This document shows positions 35,371 to 43,977 of a stretch of 64,000 bases of DNA, piece by piece; the first letter of the stretch is position 1; each line of letters opens with the position of its first letter. The stretch comes from JAMZMI01 sp964353015. Lineage in GTDB: Bacteria; Bacteroidota; Bacteroidia; Cytophagales; Cyclobacteriaceae. A program made the position numbers and the translations under genes. The notes beneath the pieces were generated by a model. That model was not told the DNA's origin and ran no database searches. It was given only the letters and a program-made list of their open reading frames with translations. The stretch spans positions 1 through 64,000 of the forward strand of contig CAYGUA010000014.1 of assembly GCA_964353015.1 (NCBI GenBank), read 5' to 3'.

Positions 35371-36158
35371 ATTTGGGAAATAAGTGCCACCGAACCAAGA
35401 ATGAGACAATAAACAGCGAACCACGTCAATTTGCCTTTTTTGACTATACCAATCATCCATTTACAAGCGAAATAGCCTGAAATAAATGCTGCCAAAAACC
35501 CTAAAACAAGCGGAGCAACTGCTAATCCCTCGTGCGTTTCGGGTGATTCAATAAAATGCATCAACTTCAAAAAACTTGCACCTAGAATTGGAATCAAAAC
35601 CATCAAAAATGAAAATCTAGTCGCTCTGGATTTTTCCACCCCAAGCAAAAGGCCAGTAGCAATCGTCGATCCTGATCTTGATATTCCTGGTAGGATTGCT
35701 ATTGCCTGAGCAATTCCAATAACAACCGCTTTACCATAAGTGACACTCCCTGTGTTGTTTTTTGCGAAATGGGTGAAAAATAGCAAAGCGGAAGTGAGTA
35801 GAAGCATGCATCCAACGAGGATTAGGTTACCTCCAAAAAGCTGCTCAATGTCCTTTTCAAAAAACACACCAATGATACCAACTGGGATCATAGAAATTAT
35901 GATTTTGATAGCAAAGCTTAAAGATTCATTGTATTTAAAATCAAATATGCCAATAACCAAATCGCGCAAGTCTTCGCGATAAACAATTATTGTACTCAAA
36001 GCTGTAGCTGCATGAACGATTACGGCAAACAGTAAATTTTCATTTGATTTAACACCTAATAATACAGTGCCAATTTCCAAATGACCGCTACTGCTCACCG
36101 GTAAAAACTCGGTAAGTCCCTGAACTATACCAAGTATAATGGCTTCAATCCAAGTCAT
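35361..36158 (-). CDS. uppP: Undecaprenyl-diphosphatase
   Basis: 265 residues, hydrophobic with about eight membrane helices. Signatures: EAIILGIVQGLTEFLPVSSSGHLEI at the N-terminus and AIAILPGISRSGSTIATGLLLG (catalytic PGxSRSG). It dephosphorylates undecaprenyl diphosphate to recycle the lipid carrier for cell wall synthesis. It overlaps DUF3098 by 4 bases. The conserved neighbourhood with ftsX joins it to cell envelope and division functions. Confidence 0.95.
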   Translation of the reverse strand: MTWIEAIILGIVQGLTEFLPVSSSGHLEIGTVLLGVKSNENLLFAVIVHAATALSTIIVYREDLRDLVIGIFDFKYNESLSFAIKIIISMIPVGIIGVFFEKDIEQLFGGNLILVGCMLLLTSALLFFTHFAKNNTGSVTYGKAVVIGIAQAIAILPGISRSGSTIATGLLLGVEKSRATRFSFLMVLIPILGASFLKLMHFIESPETHEGLAVAPLVLGFLAAFISGYFACKWMIGIVKKGKLTWFAVYCLILGSVALISQIWL

Positions 36159-36397
36159 TTCAATTCTGAATCACCTGCACCCAGGCTTTCTTCTTTTGAT
36201 TTATAAAAGATAGCTACGAATTCTGTAATGAATCCGAGCATTACCACGATGGGACCAAGTGTAATTCCATAAAAACCAAAACCGAAGGTTTCATCATCCG
36301 CACCCATAATGGCGAATCCAAGAATAAGCACAAATACTCCAGCGAGCATGATCAAATAGTTGGCCTTTTTGAAGGCAAATTTTCCTTTATCTGACAT
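36155..36397 (-). CDS. DUF3098 small membrane protein
   Basis: 80 residues with two membrane helices (YLIMLAGVFVLILGFAIMG and ITLGPIVVMLGFITEFVAIFY). The spacing and MGADDETFGFGFY linker fit the DUF3098 family, which in Bacteroidota sits between ftsX and uppP. The conserved position suggests a role in division or envelope synthesis, but none is shown. It lies 1 base after ftsX and overlaps uppP by 4. Confidence 0.9.
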   Translation of the reverse strand: MSDKGKFAFKKANYLIMLAGVFVLILGFAIMGADDETFGFGFYGITLGPIVVMLGFITEFVAIFYKSKEESLGAGDSELK

Positions 36398-36398
36398 A

Positions 36399-37289
36399 TT
36401 AATATAATTCGTCCAAAGACATTTTTAAATATTTTCGAATCGCACGATAAGTGCTAAAAAATCCAACAACAATACCTATTAGCAACAAGGAACCAAACAA
36501 AATCATCAGGCTCTTATCATCTTGGAGTTTGTTCAGATCTTCCACTTTTTGATTTGTATATTGCATCAATCCATACAGAATTCCTGAAGCAAATACTCCC
36601 GAAAGGAATCCATACCAAGCTGATCGCTGTAAGAATGGAGCACGTATAAATCCACTTGTGGCCCCTACAAGTTGCATACTTCTAATGAGGAAACGCTGGC
36701 TAAACAACGCCAGTTTTATTGTATTATTGATAAGAATCACTACTACGAATATGAGAATTGAGGCAAAACCAAGTAAAAAGGCGCCAATTTTTGTAAGATT
36801 GGTATTGATGCTCTCTACCAATGACTCGACATATGAAACCTCATAAACTCCGCTTATTTTTTCAATTTCCGCCTTTATCCATCTTAGTGAATCTGTCGCC
36901 TGATATTCAGGTTCAATATTGACGACCAGCAAATCCCTCAATGGATTATCTCCCAAAAATTCTTTAAAATCCTCACCTGTATCAGCAATAAATTGCCTGG
37001 CGGCTTCATCTTTAGTTATTAAGCGAATGCTTGTTGCATTTTCCTTTTTCAAAACAAAAGATTTAGAATCCAGAGATCTGCTAATCTTTGAAATTTCCGA
37101 ATTGGTGATGTTTTTATTTAGGAATACTTGAATCTCGATATTCTCTTGAATGACGCGAGTTAGTTTTTTGGCATGGATTAATATCATGCCGAACATACCA
37201 ATAACCAATAAGGAAAGGGTAATGCTAAATACTACACTAATAAAAGGGTAACTCCCCAGTTTGCGCTTTTTACGGGTCTTTTGTTCCAT
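36399..37289 (-). CDS. ftsX: Cell division protein FtsX
   Basis: 296 residues with four membrane segments and a large periplasmic loop after the first. A basic N-terminus (KTRKKRKLG) precedes SVVFSITLSLLVIGMFGMIL. The extracellular part holds IQVFLNKNITNSEI and RLITKDEAARQFIADTGEDF, and the permease part ends RKYLKMSLDELY. With FtsE it forms an ABC-type complex that activates peptidoglycan hydrolases at the septum. No ftsE gene is adjacent, as is common in this phylum. It is the first gene of the eight-gene unit. Confidence 0.93.
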   Translation of the reverse strand: MEQKTRKKRKLGSYPFISVVFSITLSLLVIGMFGMILIHAKKLTRVIQENIEIQVFLNKNITNSEISKISRSLDSKSFVLKKENATSIRLITKDEAARQFIADTGEDFKEFLGDNPLRDLLVVNIEPEYQATDSLRWIKAEIEKISGVYEVSYVESLVESINTNLTKIGAFLLGFASILIFVVVILINNTIKLALFSQRFLIRSMQLVGATSGFIRAPFLQRSAWYGFLSGVFASGILYGLMQYTNQKVEDLNKLQDDKSLMILFGSLLLIGIVVGFFSTYRAIRKYLKMSLDELY

Positions 37290-37330
37290 CCCGCCTCAAA
37301 ACTAATTAATGTAGTCAGATATTGTGTGAA

Positions 37331-38287
37331 TCAGTTGAGCTTATTGTTTCGGATGATCTTCAGCTCGTTGATTAATTTATCGCCTAATATCGGTCTCAGG
37401 GTTTTCACATCATCAGTAACCTCCACGTGATAATATTTGTCTGTGTAATACAAATAGATCTGGCGTGAGGATTTTGAATTGATTTCTAAAATTTCGTAAG
37501 GCTCCTTTTTAAAATCACCGTACAAAAATAATTTTCCATCAAAGTACTTATATCGAATTTCATCAGATGCTCGATTAAAAGTCTTAATATCAATGGGTTT
37601 TTTGTCAGCTTCGTCAACAATATCATTATCCGAGACTTCAGGAATACTTACCTCCTGAGAAATAAATTCTTTGTCATCTGAAACATCAGTCAGAGAAGGC
37701 ACAGTTACTTTCGGCACAAAATTCACCTTCGTATCTGAAACAACATTTTCAGTTTTAGAATTTGAGTCAGTTGATTTGGAAATCTGAGCAGATGATTGTT
37801 TTGGTTTAATATCTGAATGCTCCGCCAACAAAACAGCATTGCCTTGAGATGGCAATTCATTTACTTCTGCTACTTGCGGAATGGGCATATCTAAGATCTC
37901 AAAATCAGCTAACTGAATGGAACTTTCAATAGTAACATCCAAGAGATTAATTGAAGCATCTGACTCTTGATTATCAGGCCATGCGAAAAATACTGCTCCT
38001 CCAATAATCGTTGCGGCAATAGTAGCACCGGCAATTTTTAAAATTCCTTCGCCTAAAATACCGCTACCAAACCAACCAGGACTCACTTGAATTGCATCAA
38101 GTCGGGCCTTGAGCTGTGTATGTCTATAATGAGAAATACCTTGATGGATTTGTTTTTGGAGATCAACATATTGATGGATATCAGGATTGCTAGCCATCTG
38201 ATTCTCAAATGCAAGTAGCTCGCCTCCTGAAAGTTCACCTCTCAGAAATTGCTCCGTTTGTTGCTCTATGTGCTGGTTGATGCTCAT
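37331..38287 (-). CDS. Membrane protein paired with an ECF sigma factor (anti-sigma-like)
   Basis: 318 residues. A cytoplasmic helical N-terminus (INQHIEQQTEQFLRGELSGGELLAFENQMASNPDIHQYV) resembles the sigma-binding part of Bacteroidota anti-sigma proteins. One membrane helix follows (residues ~82-103). A long, mostly disordered Ser/Asp/Val-rich region comes next, then a C-terminal ~65-residue domain (IRYKYFDGKLFLYGDFKKEPYEILEINSK). No HxxxCxxC zinc motif is seen, so it is not a ZAS-type anti-sigma. The stop codon of the sigma gene overlaps its ATG by 1 base (TAATG). Regulation of the sigma factor is inferred from this pairing. Confidence 0.7.
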   Translation of the reverse strand: MSINQHIEQQTEQFLRGELSGGELLAFENQMASNPDIHQYVDLQKQIHQGISHYRHTQLKARLDAIQVSPGWFGSGILGEGILKIAGATIAATIIGGAVFFAWPDNQESDASINLLDVTIESSIQLADFEILDMPIPQVAEVNELPSQGNAVLLAEHSDIKPKQSSAQISKSTDSNSKTENVVSDTKVNFVPKVTVPSLTDVSDDKEFISQEVSIPEVSDNDIVDEADKKPIDIKTFNRASDEIRYKYFDGKLFLYGDFKKEPYEILEINSKSSRQIYLYYTDKYYHVEVTDDVKTLRPILGDKLINELKIIRNNKLN

Positions 38288-38826
38288 TAATCAAAAAAAT
38301 CTGACTTGGAATATTTTGCCTGTACCAAGCTATCTAACTTCTTTTTACACTTATATTTTTTAGTCTTGGCAGTATCCGTATTTGCAAAATTCAATCTTTC
38401 AGCAATATCCGTCATGTTCAGACCGTCGAAATAATAATATGTTAATATCTTTTTACAAGTTTCGCCGAGTTCTTCAATGCATTCATTGATTATTCTGGCA
38501 CTTTCTTTTTTATCATAATCCTGAAACTCCTCTCCTTCTACCTCCTCATTACTCAATCTGCTCTTTCGGTCGAGTTCCTTTCTCCATTGATTCAGGCAAA
38601 TGCTGTAAAGAAACGTACTGATTTTTGACGTTAAAACCAATTTTCCACTAGATGCTTTTTGCCAGAATACTAACAATGCCTCCTGATAGACATCCTTTGC
38701 TTCCTCCTCCGTTCCACTATTCTTCAGCACAATGTTTGTCATCATCCTGAAGTGCTTTTTATATAGATAGTCAAGGGCGCTTTCATCGCCACTACTGATC
38801 TTAATCAGAATCTCACTATCCTTCAT
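38287..38826 (-). CDS. ECF RNA polymerase sigma factor
   Basis: 179 residues. Region 2 is readable as DYLYKKHFRMMTNIVLKNSGTEEEAKDVYQEALLVFWQKAS and region 4 as KKILTYYYFDGLNMTDIAERLNFANTDTAKTKKYKCKKKL, with a helix-turn-helix. It has no extra C-terminal domain. Paired with the downstream membrane protein, it probably controls an envelope response regulon. The 103-base upstream gap holds no clean TAnnTTTG; autoregulation by its own sigma type is possible. Confidence 0.92.
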   Translation of the reverse strand: MKDSEILIKISSGDESALDYLYKKHFRMMTNIVLKNSGTEEEAKDVYQEALLVFWQKASSGKLVLTSKISTFLYSICLNQWRKELDRKSRLSNEEVEGEEFQDYDKKESARIINECIEELGETCKKILTYYYFDGLNMTDIAERLNFANTDTAKTKKYKCKKKLDSLVQAKYSKSDFFD

Positions 38827-38929
38827 ACACCATTTGCAGGGTATCCCCCGACGTTTTTAATACACAAAAGTGATTCAAAGTAACCCATAACACGATGAAT
38901 CAATCAATTTCTTCTGTAAAATAAAGCTT

Positions 38930-39583
38930 TTAGCCCATCAAGGCAATAATCTCATGCTCAGCAATCGCAAATACATTGCTATCTTTTTCGGGTTTGATAT
39001 TGATATATCCAGTAAAATTTCCGAAGGCTGGAATGACAGCAGATTCTTTAGCAAAGTAAAAACACGGAAGTGAAATGGTCTGGCGCGCAGCACCTGATAG
39101 TCTTATTGATGGATGAATATGACCGGATATATTGTAATATTTAGTTTCCACTTTTTCATGAGTGAACAAGAATGGATTTTCTAATAATTTATCGGTGATA
39201 ATCAAGTTTGACTGATTATAAATGTTATCAGATAAAATGTCGTGATTCCCTTTTACCAAAATCATCTGGATCTTATCATGCAATTTCAACCAAACAAGAA
39301 AATCATTCCACTCTTCATTGATGTCACTGTGAAACAAATCACCTAAAAAGACAAGGCTTTCTGGCTTATAGTGGGATATCAGCATATCCATATTTTGATA
39401 ATCGTGACTATGCACCGATTTGGGTATCGGGATGCCCGACTTTCGGAAATGAGCCGCCTTGCCAATATGAAGATCTGAAATGATCAACATTTTCCTTTCC
39501 TGCCAAAAGATAGCTTTGAGAGGATCTAGAAATAGATTTTGAGCTAAAAAATGAAAATGAGTGCCGCGATATGTGCTATTCAT
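38930..39583 (-). CDS. pdeM: Ligase-associated DNA damage response metallophosphoesterase PdeM
   Basis: 217 residues from the ATG at 39583, which overlaps the previous stop as ATGAATAG (8 bases); an upstream frame extension is not homologous. Calcineurin-like motifs: ISDLHIGKAAHFRKSGIPIP, FLGDLFHSD, LVKGNHDIL and ISGHIHPSIRL. The AHFRKSGIPIP signature separates it from general phosphoesterases. In this family it acts as an endonuclease with a ligase, exonuclease and helicase. The helicase gene lies upstream, but two DUF2147 genes intervene. Confidence 0.9.
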   Translation of the reverse strand: MNSTYRGTHFHFLAQNLFLDPLKAIFWQERKMLIISDLHIGKAAHFRKSGIPIPKSVHSHDYQNMDMLISHYKPESLVFLGDLFHSDINEEWNDFLVWLKLHDKIQMILVKGNHDILSDNIYNQSNLIITDKLLENPFLFTHEKVETKYYNISGHIHPSIRLSGAARQTISLPCFYFAKESAVIPAFGNFTGYINIKPEKDSNVFAIAEHEIIALMG

Positions 39584-40013
39584 CAAACGGAAGCCAAGTT
39601 TGGGTTCTGTAAAAGAAATACAAATAACCACGAACTTTCAGGGTGCCATCTTCTGCCAACCAAATTTTACATTCGTAAATATTTCCGTTTTCTGGATCAA
39701 GTATGGTGCCTCCACTGTATTCACCAGTTTTAGCATCAAATTTCAAATTCTGGATAATTTGTAAGCCTTTCACTTTCTGATTTTTCCTATCATCAGGACA
39801 AAGGTCACAGACAGGATCAGGATCTTCGTTTGGTTTGGAATATATCTTTATAACCCGTCCAAAATAAGAATCACCCTCATTCGAAATCTGCACGATAGAT
39901 CTTGGCTCACCCGAATTATCATCAATTGTTTTCCACTGTCCTACAATGCTTTGAGACCAGCAATCTTGAATCAGAATGAGAAAAAATATGCTGAAATAAT
40001 ACTTGAATTTCAT
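39576..40013 (-). CDS. DUF2147 family protein, copy 2
   Basis: 145 residues with a signal peptide (YYFSIFFLILIQDCWS). The family order is visible: IVGQWKTIDDNSGEPRSIVQISNEG, YFGRVIKIY, then DPVCDLCPDDRKNQKVKGLQIIQNL, then GGTILDPENGNIYECKIWL and LKVRGYLYFF. The two Cys of CDLC and the DDRK segment are conserved in the tandem copy. DUF2147 proteins are small secreted beta-barrel-like proteins of unknown role. It overlaps the first copy by 4 bases and pdeM by 8. Confidence 0.88.
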   Translation of the reverse strand: MKFKYYFSIFFLILIQDCWSQSIVGQWKTIDDNSGEPRSIVQISNEGDSYFGRVIKIYSKPNEDPDPVCDLCPDDRKNQKVKGLQIIQNLKFDAKTGEYSGGTILDPENGNIYECKIWLAEDGTLKVRGYLYFFYRTQTWLPFDE

Positions 40014-40444
40014 TCTTCTGAATATTTTGGGAGAATATAAGTTTTACCTATAAAAAACATGTATCCGCGTATGCGTAAATAACCATCCTTTCCAAGCCAG
40101 GCCTTGCAATCGTACACTGCCCCAGTAGCTGGATCAAGAATTTGCCCCCCGCGATATTCGCCTGTTCGTCCACTGTATTCTAAACCAGTAATGATGTTCA
40201 TTCCTACTAATGGCATATCCTTTCTATCATCCGTGCATTTATCGCAAATTGGATTTTGATCCTCATCCTCATTGGGATAAACCTCAATTATTTTTCCATA
40301 GTACAGACCGTCTTCTTCATATACATGAATTAAAGATCTTTCCTTCCCAGATTTCATGCCGACCATTTTCCATTTTCCAATGATATTCTGGCCGTTTACA
40401 TTTAGGATAATAAGTGTTGAAAGTATGGTTAAAAATATTTTCAT
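40010..40444 (-). CDS. DUF2147 family protein, copy 1
   Basis: 144 residues from the ATG at 40444, placing the signal peptide (IFLTILSTLIILNVNGQ) at the start. Core: IIGKWKMVGMKSGKERSLIHVYEEDGLYYGKIIEVYP, NPICDKCTDDRKDMPLVGMNIITGL, GGQILDPATGAVYDCKAWL, LRIRGYMFFIG. It is a close paralogue of the following gene. The helicase gene lies 56 bases upstream on the same strand, so these secreted proteins appear to share a message with DNA-repair enzymes. Confidence 0.88.
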   Translation of the reverse strand: MKIFLTILSTLIILNVNGQNIIGKWKMVGMKSGKERSLIHVYEEDGLYYGKIIEVYPNEDEDQNPICDKCTDDRKDMPLVGMNIITGLEYSGRTGEYRGGQILDPATGAVYDCKAWLGKDGYLRIRGYMFFIGKTYILPKYSEE

Positions 40445-40500
40445 AATTCTGATCAAATTATTGTCTTATACAGTTCTAAATAAATGCGCCACAATTAAAG

Positions 40501-42969
40501 TCAATTTTCTGCCAATTTTTCCAATTGGAGCTGCATTTTACCGATTCTATCCATTAATTGTTCAGAAGAAAGATTTTGTCTTCTAATCATATCTACAACA
40601 ATAGGAAATGCAAAAGGTGTCGGACGTTGGGTATCGATCAACCTGATTTTCTGGCTATTAATACGCCTTATGGCCTCAAATAGCCTCGAATGCTCCAATT
40701 GTAGAGTCAGCACCTCCTCCATAGCTTGTTTAATTAATAGATTATTTTCATCATAGGTTTCAAAAACCTTGTACAAGATGCCTGTAGACGCTTGAAGATG
40801 CTTTGCTCTGATGTTTTTACCGGGATATCCTTGAAATATCAGCCCTGCAATTGTAGCCACATCTCTGAATTTTCGTTGAGCCATTTCGGTTTTGTTGATC
40901 GATTGCTGAATATCTTCCATTATATTTTCTTCGCTAAAAAGATCCGATTCAAGAGCCTCTTCTATTGGAATTTCCTGATCGGATAGTAGCTCAAAGCCAT
41001 AATCATTCATAGAAATGGAAAAAGATATTGGTCTAATCTTACTGATACGCAGGGCAATAATTCCAGCGAGGATTTCATGTACATATAATCCTTCAAATGG
41101 ATAGAAAAAAACATGATTACCGAATTTTGAAGTCGCCTTTTCGATTAACAACGTTTTACGATCAGGGACAATAGACAAGCGTGATTGCAAATCCAAAATC
41201 GGTTTGATGGTCGCCAATTCGATATCATCATATATCCCTTTTGTAGTATCTTCCAATTTTTCACGAATCATATCAGAAAGCATGGAAGATAAGGGTAGCC
41301 GACCACCGCCCCATTGAGGAGTCAATCCACTTTTTTTATTTGATTTTTTCACAAAAACGGTCATATCCTTTATCATAACGAATTCAAGATTTTTTCCAGC
41401 AAACCAAAACCTATCGCCTGCATTCAATTTTGAAATAAAAGATTCTTCCACTGTCCCGATGTGACCACCCGAAAGAAACTTCACACTCAGTGAAGGATCG
41501 CCAACTATTGTGCCAATGGATAATTTGTGCCTCATTGCCGCTTTATTGTTGATGATTTTATAAATGCCATCATCGTTGTATACTCTTGCATATTCGTCAT
41601 ATTGACCAAGCGTCTTGCCACCAGTAGTTATAAACTCGAGTACCCAAAGCCATTCATCAGCCTTCATCAGCCGATAGCAATAGGTATTGCTTATTTCCTG
41701 AAGGATCTGAATCGGTCGGAATCCACCACTAACAGCCAGTGTGACCAGATATTGAACCAATACATCAATACATTTTTCTAAAGGTTTGCGACTTTCGAAC
41801 TTCTTTTCTTGAATAGCTTGTCGCAATGCAGCTCCTTCGATTAATTCCAATGAATGTGTGGGTACGAAATAGATTTTACTTGTTTCTCCCGGTCTGTGAC
41901 CACTTCTGCCTGCTCGCTGAAAAAACCTACTTACGCCCTTTGGCCCACCTACCTGAATGACAGTATCGACCGGACGAAAATCAACCCCAAGATCCAGACT
42001 GGATGTACATACGACAACTTTCAATTTTTCTGCATGCAGGGCATCCTCTACCCATCCTCGGATATTTTGATCTATTGAACCATGATGCATAGCAATCAAC
42101 CCAGCCAATTCGGGTGCATAATTGACTATCTTCTGATACCACAATTCCGTTTGTGATCTGGTGTTGGTAAAGAGTAAAGTGGTTTTACTTTTTTTTATTA
42201 TCGGGATGATTTTAGGTAATAAGGTGATCCCCAAATGGCCACTCCAAGGAAACTTCTCCACTTCATCTGGCAGAACAGATTCGACTTCTATTTTCTTTTC
42301 AATATTTGATTGGATGATTATGCCTTTTTTATAAAGATCTTCACCCAGCAATACGCGTTTGGCTTGTGGCAAATTCCCAATAGTGGCTGATATGCCCCAA
42401 ACTTTGAGTCGGTAATCAGTCAGATACTTTAACCGACTTATAGCAAGCTCAAGTGCAACACCTCGCTTGGTACCAATGATCTCATGCCATTCATCGGCAA
42501 TGATCATTTTTACATTTTTAAGATAATTTGGATAATCGCTTTGGCTTAATAAAACATGTAAACTCTCTGGTGTGATAACCAAAACCTGTGGCGCATTCTT
42601 TTTTTGAGATTGCCTTTGAGTTGTGGTAGTATCCCCAGTTCTTAAACCAACAGTCCATCGCAAGTCCATATCATCACATACTTGCTGCATGGCACGCTGG
42701 ATGTCTTTCGCAAGTGCTCGAAGTGGAGTTACCCACAATACCCTAACCACAGGTGTTACATTTTCTTTTTCGTTCTCCTTTAAAAATTCCAGGATACAGG
42801 GAATCCAAAGGGCGTATGTTTTACCACTGCCAGTTGGTGCATTCAGCAGACCACTCTGACCATTGAGCACGGATTGCCAGCATTCTTCCTGAAAAGGGAA
42901 TGGTTTCCACTTTTTGGATTTGAACCAAGTGTGGGCAATAGCAAAAAGTGCCTGATCACTTTTGATCAA
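40501..42969 (-). CDS. Ligase-associated DNA damage response DEXH box helicase (Lhr-like)
   Basis: 822 residues. Walker A reads NAPTGSGKTYALW, the DEXH box reads IIADEWHEIIG, motif III reads WGISATIGNLP, and C-terminal motifs include LLFTNTRSQTELWYQK, VVCTSSLDLGVDFRPVD and FFQRAGRSGHRPGE. The long Lhr-type C-terminal part follows (DPSLSVKFLSGGHIGTVEESFISKL and so on). In Bacteroidota this helicase belongs with a DNA ligase, an exonuclease and PdeM. The ligase and exonuclease genes are absent from the window; pdeM is present downstream. Confidence 0.94.
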   Translation of the reverse strand: MIKSDQALFAIAHTWFKSKKWKPFPFQEECWQSVLNGQSGLLNAPTGSGKTYALWIPCILEFLKENEKENVTPVVRVLWVTPLRALAKDIQRAMQQVCDDMDLRWTVGLRTGDTTTTQRQSQKKNAPQVLVITPESLHVLLSQSDYPNYLKNVKMIIADEWHEIIGTKRGVALELAISRLKYLTDYRLKVWGISATIGNLPQAKRVLLGEDLYKKGIIIQSNIEKKIEVESVLPDEVEKFPWSGHLGITLLPKIIPIIKKSKTTLLFTNTRSQTELWYQKIVNYAPELAGLIAMHHGSIDQNIRGWVEDALHAEKLKVVVCTSSLDLGVDFRPVDTVIQVGGPKGVSRFFQRAGRSGHRPGETSKIYFVPTHSLELIEGAALRQAIQEKKFESRKPLEKCIDVLVQYLVTLAVSGGFRPIQILQEISNTYCYRLMKADEWLWVLEFITTGGKTLGQYDEYARVYNDDGIYKIINNKAAMRHKLSIGTIVGDPSLSVKFLSGGHIGTVEESFISKLNAGDRFWFAGKNLEFVMIKDMTVFVKKSNKKSGLTPQWGGGRLPLSSMLSDMIREKLEDTTKGIYDDIELATIKPILDLQSRLSIVPDRKTLLIEKATSKFGNHVFFYPFEGLYVHEILAGIIALRISKIRPISFSISMNDYGFELLSDQEIPIEEALESDLFSEENIMEDIQQSINKTEMAQRKFRDVATIAGLIFQGYPGKNIRAKHLQASTGILYKVFETYDENNLLIKQAMEEVLTLQLEHSRLFEAIRRINSQKIRLIDTQRPTPFAFPIVVDMIRRQNLSSEQLMDRIGKMQLQLEKLAEN

Positions 42970-42990
42970 AATTTTTAAAAGAATTAATAT

Positions 42991-43371
42991 TTAAAACCTG
43001 GAACCAAACAAAGGGATTTGTTTTCTCCTGTAAATTATTATGATAAGACAAGCAATGAACACGCCTAAAGCATAATAAAATAATTGACCGCCATCACCTT
43101 GTACTTCAATACCGAGCTTGGTAATGTGAAAAAACAATGCTCCGGAGATTACACCTAAGCCAACAATAGCCCCATATATTCGAAGGGATGGAATGAGCAA
43201 CATGATGCCAGCAATCAACTCTACAACACCAGAACCAATTCTCCCAACAGGTTCCATTCCTACAGATTCAAATATGTAAATACTTTCAGGCTGTGCTGTG
43301 AATTTAAAATAAAGGGTCTGTAATAAAATTAAGGAAGCCAAAATGCTTAGAATCCAATCTAGTATTTTCAT
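42991..43371 (-). CDS. DoxX-family membrane protein
   Basis: 126 residues from the ATG at 43371, which gives KILDWILSILASLILLQTLYFKF as first helix; the 16-residue upstream extension is unlikely. Four helices are present, with GSGVVELIAGIMLLIPSLRIYGAIVGLGVISGALFFHITKLGI as the DoxX core. Family members act with quinones or in oxidative-stress complexes; the role here is not predictable. It lies 21 bases upstream of the helicase gene on the same strand, so cotranscription is possible. Confidence 0.82.
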   Translation of the reverse strand: MKILDWILSILASLILLQTLYFKFTAQPESIYIFESVGMEPVGRIGSGVVELIAGIMLLIPSLRIYGAIVGLGVISGALFFHITKLGIEVQGDGGQLFYYALGVFIACLIIIIYRRKQIPLFGSRF

Positions 43372-43491
43372 TATTTTTTTACTTGTTTGTGAATTGAAGC
43401 TAGCGAAAAAAAGATTCATGAACTGTTTCTCTCACGACATTTTAGTAGTTCCGAAATATTAAATTCGTCAAGCCAAATTATCAGTAAAAAA

Positions 43492-43884
43492 TTGAGAAAC
43501 AAATTTCAACCTGGCATTCAGTTTAAAACAATCGATCAATTGCTAGATTATATCCCCACCAAAGAACGGAAAATTGTGGAAATTTTAAGAGATATAATAC
43601 TGGATACACTCCCGCATTGCACTGAGAAATTAAGTTATAATGTGCCCTTTTATTCTCTAAATAAAAGAATTTGTTTCATTTGGCCTGGCTCTATTCCTTG
43701 GGGTAAGATTAAAGAGGGCGTAATGATTGGATTCACTTACGGATCACAACTGACTGATCATGGTTACCTGGATAAGGGAAATCGAAAAACAGTTTTTACA
43801 AAAACCTATTTTAGTCCAACAGATATGGATTCTAAAATAATTACTACTCTTCTGCTTGAAAGTGCAATCATAGATAAGCGATAG
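43492..43884 (+). CDS. DUF1801 domain protein
   Basis: 130 residues starting at a TTG (no in-frame ATG is found in the upstream ~60 bases). The YdhG-like DUF1801 core is visible: LDYIPTKERKIVEILRDIILDTLPHCTEKLSYNVPFYSLNKRICFIWPG, then GVMIGFTYGSQL and RKTVFTKTYFSPTDMD. The fold is shared with ferrous-iron-related or frataxin-like proteins, but no function is established. It is a monocistronic gene just ahead of the M3 peptidase. Confidence 0.8.
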   Translation: MRNKFQPGIQFKTIDQLLDYIPTKERKIVEILRDIILDTLPHCTEKLSYNVPFYSLNKRICFIWPGSIPWGKIKEGVMIGFTYGSQLTDHGYLDKGNRKTVFTKTYFSPTDMDSKIITTLLLESAIIDKR

Positions 43885-43977
43885 ATGTATTCAAAAGAGT
43901 CGGCAACCACTTATCCCAAATCATTTATTTTGACGAGTTAGATCTGTTAATTTTCACTTCAGTTAAGTTCACAGATT

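Noticed and set aside
35371..35460. 30-residue N-terminal extension of TruB
   Set aside because: It lies inside uppP in another frame and is not like TruB; the ATG at 35370 gives the normal N-terminus.
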